Shown here piece by piece: positions 52,453 through 60,928 of a stretch of DNA of 64,000 bases (position 1 is the first letter of the stretch; every line of letters begins with the position of its first letter). Origin of the DNA: VRUE01 sp963697915. Lineage in GTDB: Bacteria; Actinomycetota; Thermoleophilia; Solirubrobacterales; 70-9. The position numbers and the translations under genes are program-made. The stretch lies in contig OY969103.1 of the NCBI GenBank assembly GCA_963697915.1, positions 2,108,001 to 2,172,000 of the forward strand, read 5' to 3'. Below the pieces are notes generated by a model. The model did not search any database. It had not been told where the DNA came from and was given only the letters and a program-made list of their open reading frames with translations.

Positions 52453-53079
52453 CTAGACGTCCGTGCGGTGCTGCGGGGCGGCTGCGGCCTCGGCGAGCGC
52501 GGTGACGAGCTTCGCGGCATCTGCTCGCCCGATGCCGTTGGCCGTGAGCGAGTGCCAGGTTGAAAAGGCGACGGCGTGGCGCAAGGCTCGCCGCAGGAGT
52601 TGTCGTCTTCGGCCGCGGGCCGGACGGCCGACGGTGAGGACCTCGGCTGCTTCGTCGAGGTACGTCTGCAGCGGGCCGACGGCGTCGCGGGCGAAGTCGA
52701 CGAGCTCGGCGTCGCGGAGGACGTTGCTGAACATCCGCTCGGTGCGCTCGTAGTAGGCGAAGAGCTCGTCGAGGGCTCGCTCGAGTCGCTCTTGCGGATC
52801 GCGAATCGCCCGCCAGGAGGCGAGGTCGGGCCACGGGTTGGCGGCGAAGTAGTGGGATGAGCAAGCAGCAAACAGGTCGCCCTCGGTGGGGAAGTGGCGG
52901 TAGAGGGTGCGGCGCTCGACGCCGGCCCGCTTGGCGACGGCGCTCAGCGTCGTCCGGGCCGGGCCGACCGTCCCGTGCAGGTCGATCGCCGCCTCGGTGA
53001 TCCGTTGGCGCGTCTTGGCCATCTCCTCGGCGCGCTTCCTCAGCTCGTACTTGCGCTTGGGCGGACTTTGGTGACTCAT
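52453..53079 (-). CDS. TetR-family transcriptional regulator
   Basis: 208 residues from the ATG at 53079. HTH: MAKTRQRITEAAIDLHGTVGPARTTLSAVAKRAGVERRTLYRHFPTEGDLF (read as consecutive segments around residues 19-70), with an Arg-rich N-terminal arm. C-terminal ligand domain without recognised signature. Divergent from the SnoaL-like gene, so it probably regulates it. Confidence 0.87.
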   Translation of the reverse strand: MSHQSPPKRKYELRKRAEEMAKTRQRITEAAIDLHGTVGPARTTLSAVAKRAGVERRTLYRHFPTEGDLFAACSSHYFAANPWPDLASWRAIRDPQERLERALDELFAYYERTERMFSNVLRDAELVDFARDAVGPLQTYLDEAAEVLTVGRPARGRRRQLLRRALRHAVAFSTWHSLTANGIGRADAAKLVTALAEAAAAPQHRTDV

Positions 53080-53095
53080 CAGTGTGGCACCAATA

Positions 53096-53124
53096 TTGAC
53101 AGATCTCCCGCGGCGGTGTACGGT
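53096..53124 (+). promoter_or_regulatory. Promoter for the SnoaL-like gene
   Basis: TTGACA at 53096-53101 and TACGGT at 53119-53124 are separated by exactly 17 bp, a good sigma-70-type match. Transcription would start near 53131 and give a ~40-nt leader carrying the AAAGGAAG ribosome site of the next gene. It lies just upstream of the divergent tetR. Confidence 0.6.
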
Positions 53125-53170
53125 CTGGCAATTCCGTAACTCACTGCTGTATATCGAAAGGAAGAGAAAG

Positions 53171-53581
53171 ATGGGACCAGAAGCGACGGTCAAGCGCGTC
53201 GATGAGACGTCCACTGCCACGCCTCGGCGGGTGCTCGAATCGATCGTCAGTGGAATCAACTCCGGGAATCTGGAGAGCCTCCTGTCGCTCTACGAGAGCG
53301 AGGCGGCGTTCGCGACCGAGCCCGGAAGCCTCGCCCACGGCGCGGCCGGCGTCCGCGAGGCCCTGAACGGCTTCATCTCGATGCAGGGCAAGCTCGACCT
53401 CGAGGTGACCCGAGTCCTCGAGGCAGGCGACCTGGCCCTCGTGATCGGCGTCTGGTCATTCGACGGCACCGGACCGGACGGTGAGCCGGTGCGGCTGGCG
53501 GCGAAGAACGCGGACGTCCTGCGGCGTCAGGCGGACGGCAGCTGGCGCTTTGTGATCGACAACCCCTGGGGGGCCGACTGA
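53171..53581 (+). CDS. SnoaL-like / DUF4440 NTF2-fold protein
   Basis: 136 residues from the ATG at 53171, which has a purine-rich ribosome site (AAAGGAAGAG). Pattern RVLESIVSGINSGNLESLLSLYESEAAFATEPG, GAAGVREALNGFISMQGKLDLEV and ADVLRRQADGSWRFVIDNPW is typical of the NTF2-like SnoaL/DUF4440 group. Some members are isomerases or hydrolases, others only bind ligands; the activity is not predictable. Controlled by the divergent TetR (inference). Confidence 0.8.
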   Translation: MGPEATVKRVDETSTATPRRVLESIVSGINSGNLESLLSLYESEAAFATEPGSLAHGAAGVREALNGFISMQGKLDLEVTRVLEAGDLALVIGVWSFDGTGPDGEPVRLAAKNADVLRRQADGSWRFVIDNPWGAD

Positions 53582-53611
53582 TGAGCGAGGGCGGACGGCT
53601 GACGTCGGAAG

Positions 53612-54691
53612 TCACCCCACCCGAGATCCGAGCAGCTCGACCGGGGTTCCGTGGTAGCCGGCCAGGGCGAGCCGGCCGTCCTCGCCGCCCGGCCAGGTGG
53701 TGAGCCTCACCTCGGTCCGCATCTCGGCGGGCTCCATCCGCAGCCAGGCAAGCGGCGCGTCCGCGGTGGCCCGTTCGCCGCTCTCGCGTATGGCGCGGCG
53801 GAACGCCGCCAGCTCATCCTCGCTCAGGTACTGCTCGACGATCGAGTGGTAGAGCACGGTTGCGCGGCCCGGCGCGCGCGCGGCCAGCGCCCGTTCGACC
53901 CACTCGGCGGCGCCGGCGCGCTCGACCTCGACCGGGTGCTCGGCGGCCACCGCGATCGCGGCGCGCACGCGCTCGACTCGCTCCACCTGATCGGGCCAGA
54001 CGTAGGCGAGCAGGCTGGTCACCCCGTCGGCGCTGGAGGGATCGATCGGCGCCGCGTCGCAGCCCCGCCGCTCGGCGATCTCGACCCGGTCGACCACCGG
54101 CAGGCGCCCATCGCCGTCGAGCTCGAAGGCGATCTCGACCGCGGCGTCAGACGGGCCCCAGCCCGTTCCCGCGGCGAGGTAGCGGTAACGGTCCCAGTTC
54201 AGGTTGAGACCGCCGCTGGCGCCGACCTCGAGCAGCCGCAGGGGCAGGCCGGTCGTCGCGGCGACCCGCAGGAACCCCGGCAGCAGGGCGGCGCAGCGCC
54301 CGATCTCGTTGGTCTGCACGGGGAGGTCGACCAGCTCGCGCAGGTGGCTCGCGTTGCGTTCGATCACGGCGCGGAACTCGCCCCACGCGGTCTCGCCATC
54401 GACGCCGTCGCTGTAGGCGCTGGCGAGCGCCGGCTCCTCGCCGGCGAGGACGACCCGGTTGACGGCGCCCATCAGGCGCAGCGCCAGTGCCGAAGGGCCG
54501 GGGTCGCGCTGGTGGTCGCGCAGGATCGTCCAGCTCGGCCCCTTCTCCTCGACGTCCGCCGCGACGTGGTTGAGCAGCCCGGCGTAGAGCGGCGAGCCCA
54601 TCCGCCGACAGGCCTCCGCCTGGAAGCGCAGCCGCTCGCCGAGGCTGGCGTCGCTGCCGGGAAAGCCTGACGGAGATGATGGCGAGCCCAT
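53612..54691 (-). CDS. DUF2332 family protein
   Basis: 359 residues, full length. Family blocks: RFQAEACRRMGSPLYAGLL, QTNEIGRCAALLPGFLRVA, LLEVGASGGLNLNWDRYRYL, VLYHSIVEQYLSEDE and APLAWLRMEP. The LEVGASGG segment resembles a SAM-binding glycine motif, so a methyltransferase-like fold is possible; function unproven. Convergent with the SnoaL-like gene. Confidence 0.85.
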   Translation of the reverse strand: MGSPSSPSGFPGSDASLGERLRFQAEACRRMGSPLYAGLLNHVAADVEEKGPSWTILRDHQRDPGPSALALRLMGAVNRVVLAGEEPALASAYSDGVDGETAWGEFRAVIERNASHLRELVDLPVQTNEIGRCAALLPGFLRVAATTGLPLRLLEVGASGGLNLNWDRYRYLAAGTGWGPSDAAVEIAFELDGDGRLPVVDRVEIAERRGCDAAPIDPSSADGVTSLLAYVWPDQVERVERVRAAIAVAAEHPVEVERAGAAEWVERALAARAPGRATVLYHSIVEQYLSEDELAAFRRAIRESGERATADAPLAWLRMEPAEMRTEVRLTTWPGGEDGRLALAGYHGTPVELLGSRVG

Positions 54692-54738
54692 GGACCGAGG
54701 TTGTCAAGCGGATGGGAAGGGCGCCCGGCGGCGCTCGT

Positions 54739-54748
54739 ATACTAGTAT
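54739..54748. promoter_or_regulatory. Palindrome upstream of gntR
   Basis: ATACTAGTAT is a perfect 10-bp palindrome overlapping a strong -10-like hexamer TATACT (54738-54743). It lies between the divergent DUF2332 start and the gntR start. Candidate autoregulatory operator of the GntR protein. Confidence 0.5.
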
Positions 54749-54807
54749 GCAAGCGTGATCGATCACCGCTCCTCTTCGTGCCTACTCCCGGCCGGAGGAG
54801 CGAACCC

Positions 54808-55527
54808 GTGACGGGCGACGCCATCCCCCTGCGTGTCGCCCGCGCAGGGCGGGCGCCGGTTCCTAGAACCGGCCCCGCCCGCCTCTTCGTCTACGCGGCG
54901 ATCCGCGACGCGATCGTCCGCGGTGAGCTCGAGCCCGGCGCGCGGCTCTCCGAGAACGACCTCGCCGAGCAGTTCGGCGTCAGCCGCACGCCGGTCCGCG
55001 AGGCGATTGGCCGGCTGCGCGACGACCGCCTCGTCGACGTCGTGCCGCAGCACGGCACCTACGTCTCGCGGATCAGTGCACAGGCGGTCAGCGACGCCCA
55101 GTTCGTCCGCGAGGCGCTCGAGTGCGCCGCGGTGCGGGTCGCCGCCGAGAGCGCCGCCGACAGCGACATCGCCGCGCTCCAGCAGATCATGCAGCAGCAG
55201 GAGCGCGCCGCCGAGAGCGCCGACGTCGACTCCTGGTACCTGCTCGACGACGCCTTCCACCGGGCGCTCTGCGACATGAGTGGTCACCCGACCGTGTGGG
55301 TGGTCAGCGAGCGCGCCAAGTCGCACCTCAACCGGCTGCGCAGGCTGATCCTCGAGCTGCCCGACTACATGCCGGAGATGATCGCCGAGCACCGCGCGGT
55401 CGTCGGCGCCGTCGCCCGCCGCGACGCCGACGCGGCCGAGGCGGCCCTGTGCCACCACCTGCGCATGGTCCTGCGAGAAGTGCCGCGGGTCCGCGCGCAA
55501 CACCCCGACTACTTCGCTGGACCATGA
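54808..55527 (+). CDS. GntR-family regulator with FCD domain
   Basis: 239 residues from the GTG at 54808, with GGAGGAG 7 nt upstream; the longer upstream frame has no ribosome site. Winged HTH: FVYAAIRDAIVRGELEPGARLSENDLAEQFGVSRTPVREAIGRLRDDRLV (residues ~30-80). FCD effector domain with the metal/ligand His residues in DDAFHRAL, EHRAVVGAV and ALCHHLRMV. Its position 64 bp ahead of pdhA suggests it controls the pyruvate dehydrogenase operon. Confidence 0.88.
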   Translation: MTGDAIPLRVARAGRAPVPRTGPARLFVYAAIRDAIVRGELEPGARLSENDLAEQFGVSRTPVREAIGRLRDDRLVDVVPQHGTYVSRISAQAVSDAQFVREALECAAVRVAAESAADSDIAALQQIMQQQERAAESADVDSWYLLDDAFHRALCDMSGHPTVWVVSERAKSHLNRLRRLILELPDYMPEMIAEHRAVVGAVARRDADAAEAALCHHLRMVLREVPRVRAQHPDYFAGP

Positions 55528-55591
55528 GCGCGGAGCGACCAAGCGTGCATATCTGGTTCTTCGCGCCGGGAGCGAAGCGCGAGGCATTGTT

Positions 55592-56635
55592 GTGATCGAG
55601 CCCGACCGCCTGCTCGGCCTCTACCGCCGCATGGTCTTGATCCGCCTCTTCGAGGAAGAGGCCGAGCGCCAGTACAAGGCGGCGCGGATCGGCGGCTACT
55701 GCCACCTCTCCTCGGGCCAGGAGGCGGCGACGGTCGGCACGGTCGAGGCGCTCGGCGAGAGCGACCTGCTCGTCACCGGCTACCGCTGCCACGGCTTCGC
55801 CCTCGCCCGCGGCGTCTCGCCCGAGGCGGTGATGGCGGAGCTCTTCGGCCGCCGCGACGGCTGCGCCCACGGGCGCGGCGGCTCGATGCACCTGCTCGAC
55901 GTCTCGCGCGGCTACTACGGCGGCTGGGGGATCGTCGGCGGCCAGCTCCCGGTCGCGACCGGGATGGCGCTCGCCCTGCGCCGCCGCGAGCGCCACGACG
56001 CGGTGCTCTGCGAGCTCGGCGACGGCGCGGTCAACATGGGCGCCTGGCACGAGTCGCTGAACCTGGCGGCGGTCTGGGATCTGCCGATCGTCTTCCTCGT
56101 CATCAACAACAAGTACGGGATGGGGACCAGCGTCGAGCGCGCCTCGGCCGAGCCGGAGATCTTCCGCCGCGCGGCGGCCTTCCGGATCCCCGGCGAGCGG
56201 GTCGACGGCGACGACCTCGAGGACGTGATGAAGGTCTCGACCGCGCTGCTGGAGCGGGCCCGCGAGGAGCGCCGGCCGGCGGTGCTGGAGGCGGTCACCT
56301 ACCGCTACCGCGGTCACTCGGTCGCCGACGCCGGGCTCGCCTACCGCAGCCGCGAGGAGATCGCCGAGCGCAAGCAAGCCGATCCGCTCGAGCGGCTGCG
56401 CGCGCGGCTGCGCGACGCCGGGGTCGTGGAGGAGCGGATCGAGGCCGCCGACGTCGAGGCCGCCGCCGCGGTCAAGCGCGCGGTCGAGTTCGCCGAGTCC
56501 AACCCGGCGCCGGACGTGGAGCGGCTGGCAGCCGGGATGTACGCGCCCGGCAGCGGCGAGCAGTTCGAGCGGATGCTGGGCGGCAGCCCGGTCGGCGAGC
56601 GCGAGCTGGTCTTCGCCGGGGGGCTGGGCGAGTGA
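55592..56635 (+). CDS. pdhA: Pyruvate (2-oxo acid) dehydrogenase E1 component, alpha subunit
   Basis: 347 residues from GTG. Thiamine diphosphate motif GDGAVNMGAWHESLNLAAVW with NN (residues 143-173), substrate segments YCHLSSGQEAATVG, YRCHGFALARG and HGRGGSMHLLD, and the phosphorylation-loop-like YRYRGHSVAD. Decarboxylates the 2-oxo acid together with the beta subunit. The pdhB start overlaps its stop (GTGA). A branched-chain 2-oxo acid substrate cannot be fully excluded. Confidence 0.92.
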   Translation: MIEPDRLLGLYRRMVLIRLFEEEAERQYKAARIGGYCHLSSGQEAATVGTVEALGESDLLVTGYRCHGFALARGVSPEAVMAELFGRRDGCAHGRGGSMHLLDVSRGYYGGWGIVGGQLPVATGMALALRRRERHDAVLCELGDGAVNMGAWHESLNLAAVWDLPIVFLVINNKYGMGTSVERASAEPEIFRRAAAFRIPGERVDGDDLEDVMKVSTALLERAREERRPAVLEAVTYRYRGHSVADAGLAYRSREEIAERKQADPLERLRARLRDAGVVEERIEAADVEAAAAVKRAVEFAESNPAPDVERLAAGMYAPGSGEQFERMLGGSPVGERELVFAGGLGE

Positions 56636-57699
56636 ACCCGCGCGCCGCCGTCGAGGACCCTCCGGTTGCCAAGCGCCCGGCCGCGCCCGAGGGCGACGGC
56701 GCGGCGCCGGCGACCGAGACGATGAGCTACCGCGAGGCGCTGCGCCTGGCGCTGGGCGAGGAGATGGAGCGCGACGAGCGGGTCTTCCTGATGGGCGAGG
56801 AGGTCGGCGTCTTCGAAGGCTCCTACAAGGTCAGCGCCGGCCTGCTCGACCGCTTCGGCGCCGAGCGGGTGCGCGACACGCCGATCTCCGAGGAGGCCTT
56901 CGTCGGCGCCGGCGTCGGCGCGGCGATGCTCGGCGAGCGGCCGGTGGTCGAGATCATGACCCTCAACTTCCTCCTCGTCGCGATGGACCAGGTGGTCAAC
57001 CACGCCGCCAAGGTCGGCGCGATGTTCGGCGGCGAGGTGCGCTGCCCGCTGGTGATCCGCACGCCGAACGGCGCCGGCAACCAGCTCACCGCCCAGCACT
57101 CGCAGTCCTTCGACGGCTGGTTCGCCGGCACCCCGGGGCTGAAGGTGGTGGCGCCGGCGAGCCCGGCCGACGCCAAGGGCCTCTTGAAGGCGGCGATCCG
57201 CGACGAGGACCCGGTGCTGGTGATCGAGAACCTGCCGATCTACAAGGAGAAGGGCGAGGTCCCGCTCGACCCGGAGGCGGTGACGCCGATCGGCCTGGCG
57301 CGGGTCGCGCGGACCGGCTCCGACCTGACGCTGGTCTCGCACTCCTTCGCCACTGTGCGGGCCGAGCGGGTGGCCGAGCGGCTCGCCGAGCGCGGCGTCT
57401 CGGTCGAGATCGTCGACCTGCGCAGTCTGCGGCCGCTCGACGTCGAGACCGTCGCCGCCTCGGTGGCGAAGACCAGCCGCGTGCTCTGCGTCGAGGAGGG
57501 CTGGCCGACCTACGGGGTCACCGCCGAGCTCGCGGCGCGGATCCAGAGCGCCTGCTTCGACGACCTCGACGCGCCGGTCGAGCGGCTCGGCATGGCCGAG
57601 GTGCCGCTGCCCTACGCCAAGGAGCTGGAGCTGGCGGCGATGCCGACGGAGGAGCGGATCGAGCGCGCCGTCCTCTCGATGCTCGACTTCGCCGCGTGA
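56632..57699 (+). CDS. pdhB: Pyruvate (2-oxo acid) dehydrogenase E1 component, beta subunit
   Basis: 355 residues, with a ~28-residue Pro/Ala-rich N-terminal extension before the conserved start MSYREALRLALGEEMERDER. Family blocks: GVFEGSYKVSAGLLDRFG, RDTPISEEAFVGAGVGAAM, PLVIRTPNGAGNQLTAQHSQ, GLKVVAPASPADAKGLLKAA and the C-terminal transketolase domain VEIVDLRSLRPLDVETVAAS. Overlaps both neighbours by 4 bp, so translation is coupled. Confidence 0.92.
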   Translation: MNPRAAVEDPPVAKRPAAPEGDGAAPATETMSYREALRLALGEEMERDERVFLMGEEVGVFEGSYKVSAGLLDRFGAERVRDTPISEEAFVGAGVGAAMLGERPVVEIMTLNFLLVAMDQVVNHAAKVGAMFGGEVRCPLVIRTPNGAGNQLTAQHSQSFDGWFAGTPGLKVVAPASPADAKGLLKAAIRDEDPVLVIENLPIYKEKGEVPLDPEAVTPIGLARVARTGSDLTLVSHSFATVRAERVAERLAERGVSVEIVDLRSLRPLDVETVAASVAKTSRVLCVEEGWPTYGVTAELAARIQSACFDDLDAPVERLGMAEVPLPYAKELELAAMPTEERIERAVLSMLDFAA

Positions 57700-58970
57700 G
57701 CGAGATCGTCATGCCGCGGCTCTCCGACTCGATGGAGGAGGGGACGGTCCTGACCTGGCTGAAGCAGGTGGGGGACGAGGTGGCGGTGGGCGATGAGCTG
57801 GTCGAAATCGAGACCGACAAGGCGAACATGGCCTATGAGAGCGATCTGGCGGGGACGTTGAGTGAGATCGTGGTGCCGGAGGGGGAGACGGTGGCTGTCG
57901 GGGTCGTGATCGCGCGGGTTGGGGATGGCTCTGAAGGTGACGGTGACTCCCCCGAGGGACAGAGCGCTCTGCCCGCGGGTCCTGTCGCCGCAGGGGACCC
58001 ACCGCCCCTTCCGGTAGCTAAAGCTTCCTCAGGGGCGGTTCCCCCTACGACGCCACCCGCGGAAAAATGGTCTGAGGATGCAGATTCGGACGCGTCCTCT
58101 CGACCCAAGGCGTCGCCGTTGGCCAGGCGACTGGCGAAGGAGCAGGGGCTCGACCTGGCTCGGGTCAAAGGCTCCGGGCCTGGGGGGCGGATCGTCAAGG
58201 CTGATGTGAAAGCCGAGCCCGCCACTTCCAGCGTGCCCTCCTCACCGGCGAGCAGCGAGGCTGGGCCGGAGACCGCCAAGGGGCAAACGACCTACGAGGA
58301 GCTGGGCAAGCTGCAGCAGGTCGTGGCGCGGAGGATGGCGGAGTCGAAGGCGACGGCGCCGCACTTCTACCTGGAAGCCGAGGTCGACATGAGTGCTTGT
58401 GTCGAGGGGCGCGGGAAGTTGAGAGCGGCGGCCACGGAGGGGTCGGTGATGCCGTCCTTCAATGACATGGTGGTGAAGGCGTGCGCGCTGGCGCTGCGGG
58501 AGTTTCCGAAAGCCAACGGGGCCTACCGCGACGGGCGCTTCGAGCTCTACTCGCGGGTCAACGTGGGGGTTGCGGTGGCCGCGCCCGGGGCGCTGGTCGT
58601 GCCGACGATCTTCGACGCAGACCGCAAGGGGCTGCGCCAGATCGCGCGGGAGACGCGGGAGCTGGCCGGCAAGGTCCGCGACGGCAAGGTGACGCCGCCG
58701 GAGCTGGCCGGCGGCACCTTCACGGTCTCGAACCTCGGCATGTACGGGATCTCGAACTTCTCCGCTGTGGTCAACGCCGGCCAGGCGGGGATCCTCGCGG
58801 TCGGCGAGATCGCCGAGAAGCCGGTGATCCGCGACGGCGAGCTCACCACCGCGCAGCTGATGGGCGTCACCCTCTCCTGCGATCACCGCATCCTCTACGG
58901 CGCCGAGGGCGCCGAGTTCCTCGCCCGCGTCCGGGCCCTGCTCGAAGAGCCCCTCTCGCTGGCGCTCTAG
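57696..58970 (+). CDS. pdhC: Dihydrolipoamide acetyltransferase (E2)
   Basis: 424 residues. Lipoyl domain with Lys42 in EIETDKANMAYES, a Pro/Ala/Ser linker, a peripheral-subunit-binding domain (ASPLARRLAKEQGLDLARVKGSGPGGRI) and the catalytic core. The active-site His is in SCDHRILYGAEGAEFL; most E2 enzymes have DHRxxDG, while the Tyr form here matches what I recall from cyanobacterial and plastid E2. Overlaps pdhB by 4 bp. No E3 (lipoamide dehydrogenase) gene is in the window. Confidence 0.92.
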   Translation: MSEIVMPRLSDSMEEGTVLTWLKQVGDEVAVGDELVEIETDKANMAYESDLAGTLSEIVVPEGETVAVGVVIARVGDGSEGDGDSPEGQSALPAGPVAAGDPPPLPVAKASSGAVPPTTPPAEKWSEDADSDASSRPKASPLARRLAKEQGLDLARVKGSGPGGRIVKADVKAEPATSSVPSSPASSEAGPETAKGQTTYEELGKLQQVVARRMAESKATAPHFYLEAEVDMSACVEGRGKLRAAATEGSVMPSFNDMVVKACALALREFPKANGAYRDGRFELYSRVNVGVAVAAPGALVVPTIFDADRKGLRQIARETRELAGKVRDGKVTPPELAGGTFTVSNLGMYGISNFSAVVNAGQAGILAVGEIAEKPVIRDGELTTAQLMGVTLSCDHRILYGAEGAEFLARVRALLEEPLSLAL

Positions 58971-58987
58971 TGTGAGCAGGAATCCGG

Positions 58988-59548
58988 ATGCCGAAAGTGA
59001 TCTACTCGATGAGCGTCTCGGCCGACGGCTACATCGTCGGGCCGGACGGGAAGTTCGACTGGTCGGTGCCCGACGAGGAGCTCCACCGATTTCACAACGA
59101 GCAGGCGCGCGCGCTCGCCGGGCACCTGCTGGGGCGTCGCCTCTACGAGACGATGGTCTACTGGGAGACGGCCGACAAGGGTCCAGCGGCCGGCGACGTC
59201 GCTCGCGAGTTCGCGCTGATCTGGCAGGCGCTGCCGAAGGTGGTGTTCTCGCGGACGTTGGACTCGGTCGAGGGGGCGAACACGACGCTCGCGCGGGCCG
59301 ATCTGGGCGCGGAGCTGACCTCGCTCCAGGAGTCCGTGCGTGGAGACGTGGCGGTGGGAGGCGCCGAGCTCGCTGCCGAGGCGGCCCGTCTGAATCTGAT
59401 CGATGAGTACAGGCTGTTCGTCCATCCGGTCGCGGTCGGCGGCGGCATCCCGTTCTTCCCGCGAGATCACCGCATCGACCTGGAGCTCGTCGAGACGCGC
59501 ACGTTCAGCTCGCGCGTGGTGTGTCTGAGATACCGCGCGGCCGGCTGA
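58988..59548 (+). CDS. RibD C-terminal / dihydrofolate reductase-like protein
   Basis: 186 residues. KVIYSMSVSADGYIVGPDGKFDW, HLLGRRLYETMVYW, LPKVVFSRTLDSVEGANTTL, VAVGGAELAAEAARLNLIDE and YRLFVHPVAVGGGIPFF match the RibD_C/DHFR-like family. It starts 17 bp after pdhC and may be read through from it, though a functional link is unclear. Paralogue of 39110-39715. Confidence 0.85.
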   Translation: MPKVIYSMSVSADGYIVGPDGKFDWSVPDEELHRFHNEQARALAGHLLGRRLYETMVYWETADKGPAAGDVAREFALIWQALPKVVFSRTLDSVEGANTTLARADLGAELTSLQESVRGDVAVGGAELAAEAARLNLIDEYRLFVHPVAVGGGIPFFPRDHRIDLELVETRTFSSRVVCLRYRAAG

Positions 59549-59556
59549 GTCAACAT

Positions 59557-59568
59557 GACATTTATGTC
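59557..59568. promoter_or_regulatory. Dyad upstream of the toxin-antitoxin pair
   Basis: GACAT-TT-ATGTC, an inverted repeat 17 bp before the antitoxin start. Position and form fit an operator for autorepression by the antitoxin or the toxin-antitoxin complex. Confidence 0.45.
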
Positions 59569-59585
59569 GTAGACTTTCTATCTAC

Positions 59586-59840
59586 ATGGCTTCTGCGGAG
59601 ACCACCACGATTCGAGTGGCGATCGAGACCCGCGATCGTCTGAACACACTGGCAGCCCGCCGCGGCGAGCCTGCTGGCGAGGTGGTTGCGAAGTTGGTCA
59701 CGGCGGCCGACGAAGAGGCGATGCTGGCCGAGATCGGTGCCGGGTTCGAGCGGCTCGCTCGCGATCCCCGCGCCCTCTCCACCTACCGCGCCGAGAGCGA
59801 GGGGCTCGCCGATTTCGAGGCGCCGGCTCCGGAGTGGTAG
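59586..59840 (+). CDS. Antitoxin of a MazEF-type pair (ribbon-helix-helix-like)
   Basis: 84 residues. N-terminal ETTTIRVAIETRDRLNTLAARRGEPAGEVV looks like a ribbon-helix-helix DNA-binding motif (beta strand then two helices). The C-terminal part is acidic and probably flexible (SEGLADFEAPAPEW), as expected for the toxin-wrapping tail. Overlaps the toxin gene by 7 bp. Confidence 0.8.
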   Translation: MASAETTTIRVAIETRDRLNTLAARRGEPAGEVVAKLVTAADEEAMLAEIGAGFERLARDPRALSTYRAESEGLADFEAPAPEW

Positions 59841-60178
59841 AGCCGAAGCCCCAGCAGGGTGACGTCTACTGGACCGACCCCGATCCGACACGAGGCCGGG
59901 AGCAGGCCAAGTCACGTCCGTTCGTGATCGTCTCGGTCGACCAGCTCAATCAAACCGGCCTCGGTCTCTCGCTTGCCGTGCCGCTTACCCGGACCGATTT
60001 CGGCAGCGCCCTGCATCTCCCGATCCCCGCCTCGGAGGGTGGGCTCAGGGAGGACGGATTCGCCATGCCCGAGCAGCTGCGCGCGATCTCGCACGAGCGC
60101 CTCAGTCGGCGGCTCGGCAGCCTGCGCCCGAAGACCCTCGAGGAGCTGCTCAAGCGCTGCCGGGTTCTGTTGCGCTGA
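59834..60178 (+). CDS. MazF/PemK-family endoribonuclease toxin
   Basis: 114 residues from GTG. Family features: QGDVYWTDPDPTRGREQAKSRP followed by FVIVSVDQLN (beta-barrel start with the catalytic Arg), LSLAVPLTRTDFGSALHLPI and a C-terminal RLSRRLGSLRPKTLEELL. Should cleave RNA when freed from the antitoxin. The last 29 bp overlap the 3' end of tatC on the opposite strand. Confidence 0.88.
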   Translation: MVEPKPQQGDVYWTDPDPTRGREQAKSRPFVIVSVDQLNQTGLGLSLAVPLTRTDFGSALHLPIPASEGGLREDGFAMPEQLRAISHERLSRRLGSLRPKTLEELLKRCRVLLR

Positions 60179-60917
60179 GGGCGCGCGGCTCGCCGAAGGC
60201 GCGAGCGAGGACGATGCTGATCTCGTAGAGGGCGAGGAGGGGGACCATCTCGATCAGCATCGTGACCGGGTCGACGCCAGGGAGGGCGGCGGCGACGACG
60301 GCGATCAGGAGGTAGGCGTAGCGGCGGTTGGAGGAGAGCTGCTCGACCTTGACGATGCCCAGCCGGGTGACGGCGAGGACGGCGAGCGGCATCTGGAAGA
60401 GGAGGCCGGCGGCCAGCATCGTGGTCGAGAAGAAGCCGTAGTAGTCGCGGGCGCGGACCTGGGTGTTGAACTCGCCCTGGTTGAAGCCGAGCAGGAAGTT
60501 GACCGCCGCCGGCATCACGACGAAGTAGGCGAAGGCCAAGCCGGCGGCGAAGAGCAGCGGCGCGAAGAGCAGGAAGGGGAGGACGACGCGCCGCTCGGCG
60601 CCGCTGAAGGCGGGCAGGACGAAGGCGTAGAGCTGGTAGAGGACGATCGGCAGGGAGAGGACGATCGCGCCGTAGGCGCTGACCATCACCGTGGTCGTGA
60701 ACGGCTCGGTCACGCCGAAGGTCAGCAGCTCCTTGTGGTCGGAGGGCAGGGGGCCGGCGGCGATCTCCAGCAGCAGGTGGCTCTGCCAGAAGCAGAGCGC
60801 CAGGGCGACGGCGAAGACGGCCGCGCAGACGACCAGCCGGTTGCGCAGCTCGTCGAGGTGCTCGACCAGGGTGAGGCGGTCCTCGTGGGATATCGCCCGT
60901 ACGCGCCGGATCGCCAT
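60150..60917 (-). CDS. tatC: Twin-arginine translocase subunit TatC
   Basis: 255 residues from the ATG at 60917; the longer upstream frame covers tatA and is rejected. Six membrane helices. Signature segments LTLVEHLDELRNRLVV, VLYQLYAFVLPAFSGAERR, FAYFVVMPAAVNFLLGF and RRYAYLLIAVVAA. Receptor for RR signal peptides with TatA. Follows tatA by 11 bp. Its stop lies inside the mazF 3' end on the other strand. Confidence 0.93.
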   Translation of the reverse strand: MAIRRVRAISHEDRLTLVEHLDELRNRLVVCAAVFAVALALCFWQSHLLLEIAAGPLPSDHKELLTFGVTEPFTTTVMVSAYGAIVLSLPIVLYQLYAFVLPAFSGAERRVVLPFLLFAPLLFAAGLAFAYFVVMPAAVNFLLGFNQGEFNTQVRARDYYGFFSTTMLAAGLLFQMPLAVLAVTRLGIVKVEQLSSNRRYAYLLIAVVAAALPGVDPVTMLIEMVPLLALYEISIVLARAFGEPRALSATEPGSA

Positions 60918-60928
60918 CGTCGGCGACC

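Noticed and set aside
58868..58915. Loss of the catalytic Asp in the E2 motif (DHRILYG) as an inactivating change
   Set aside because: The catalytic His is present, and the Tyr variant is what I recall from active cyanobacterial and plastid E2 enzymes, so inactivity is not implied.
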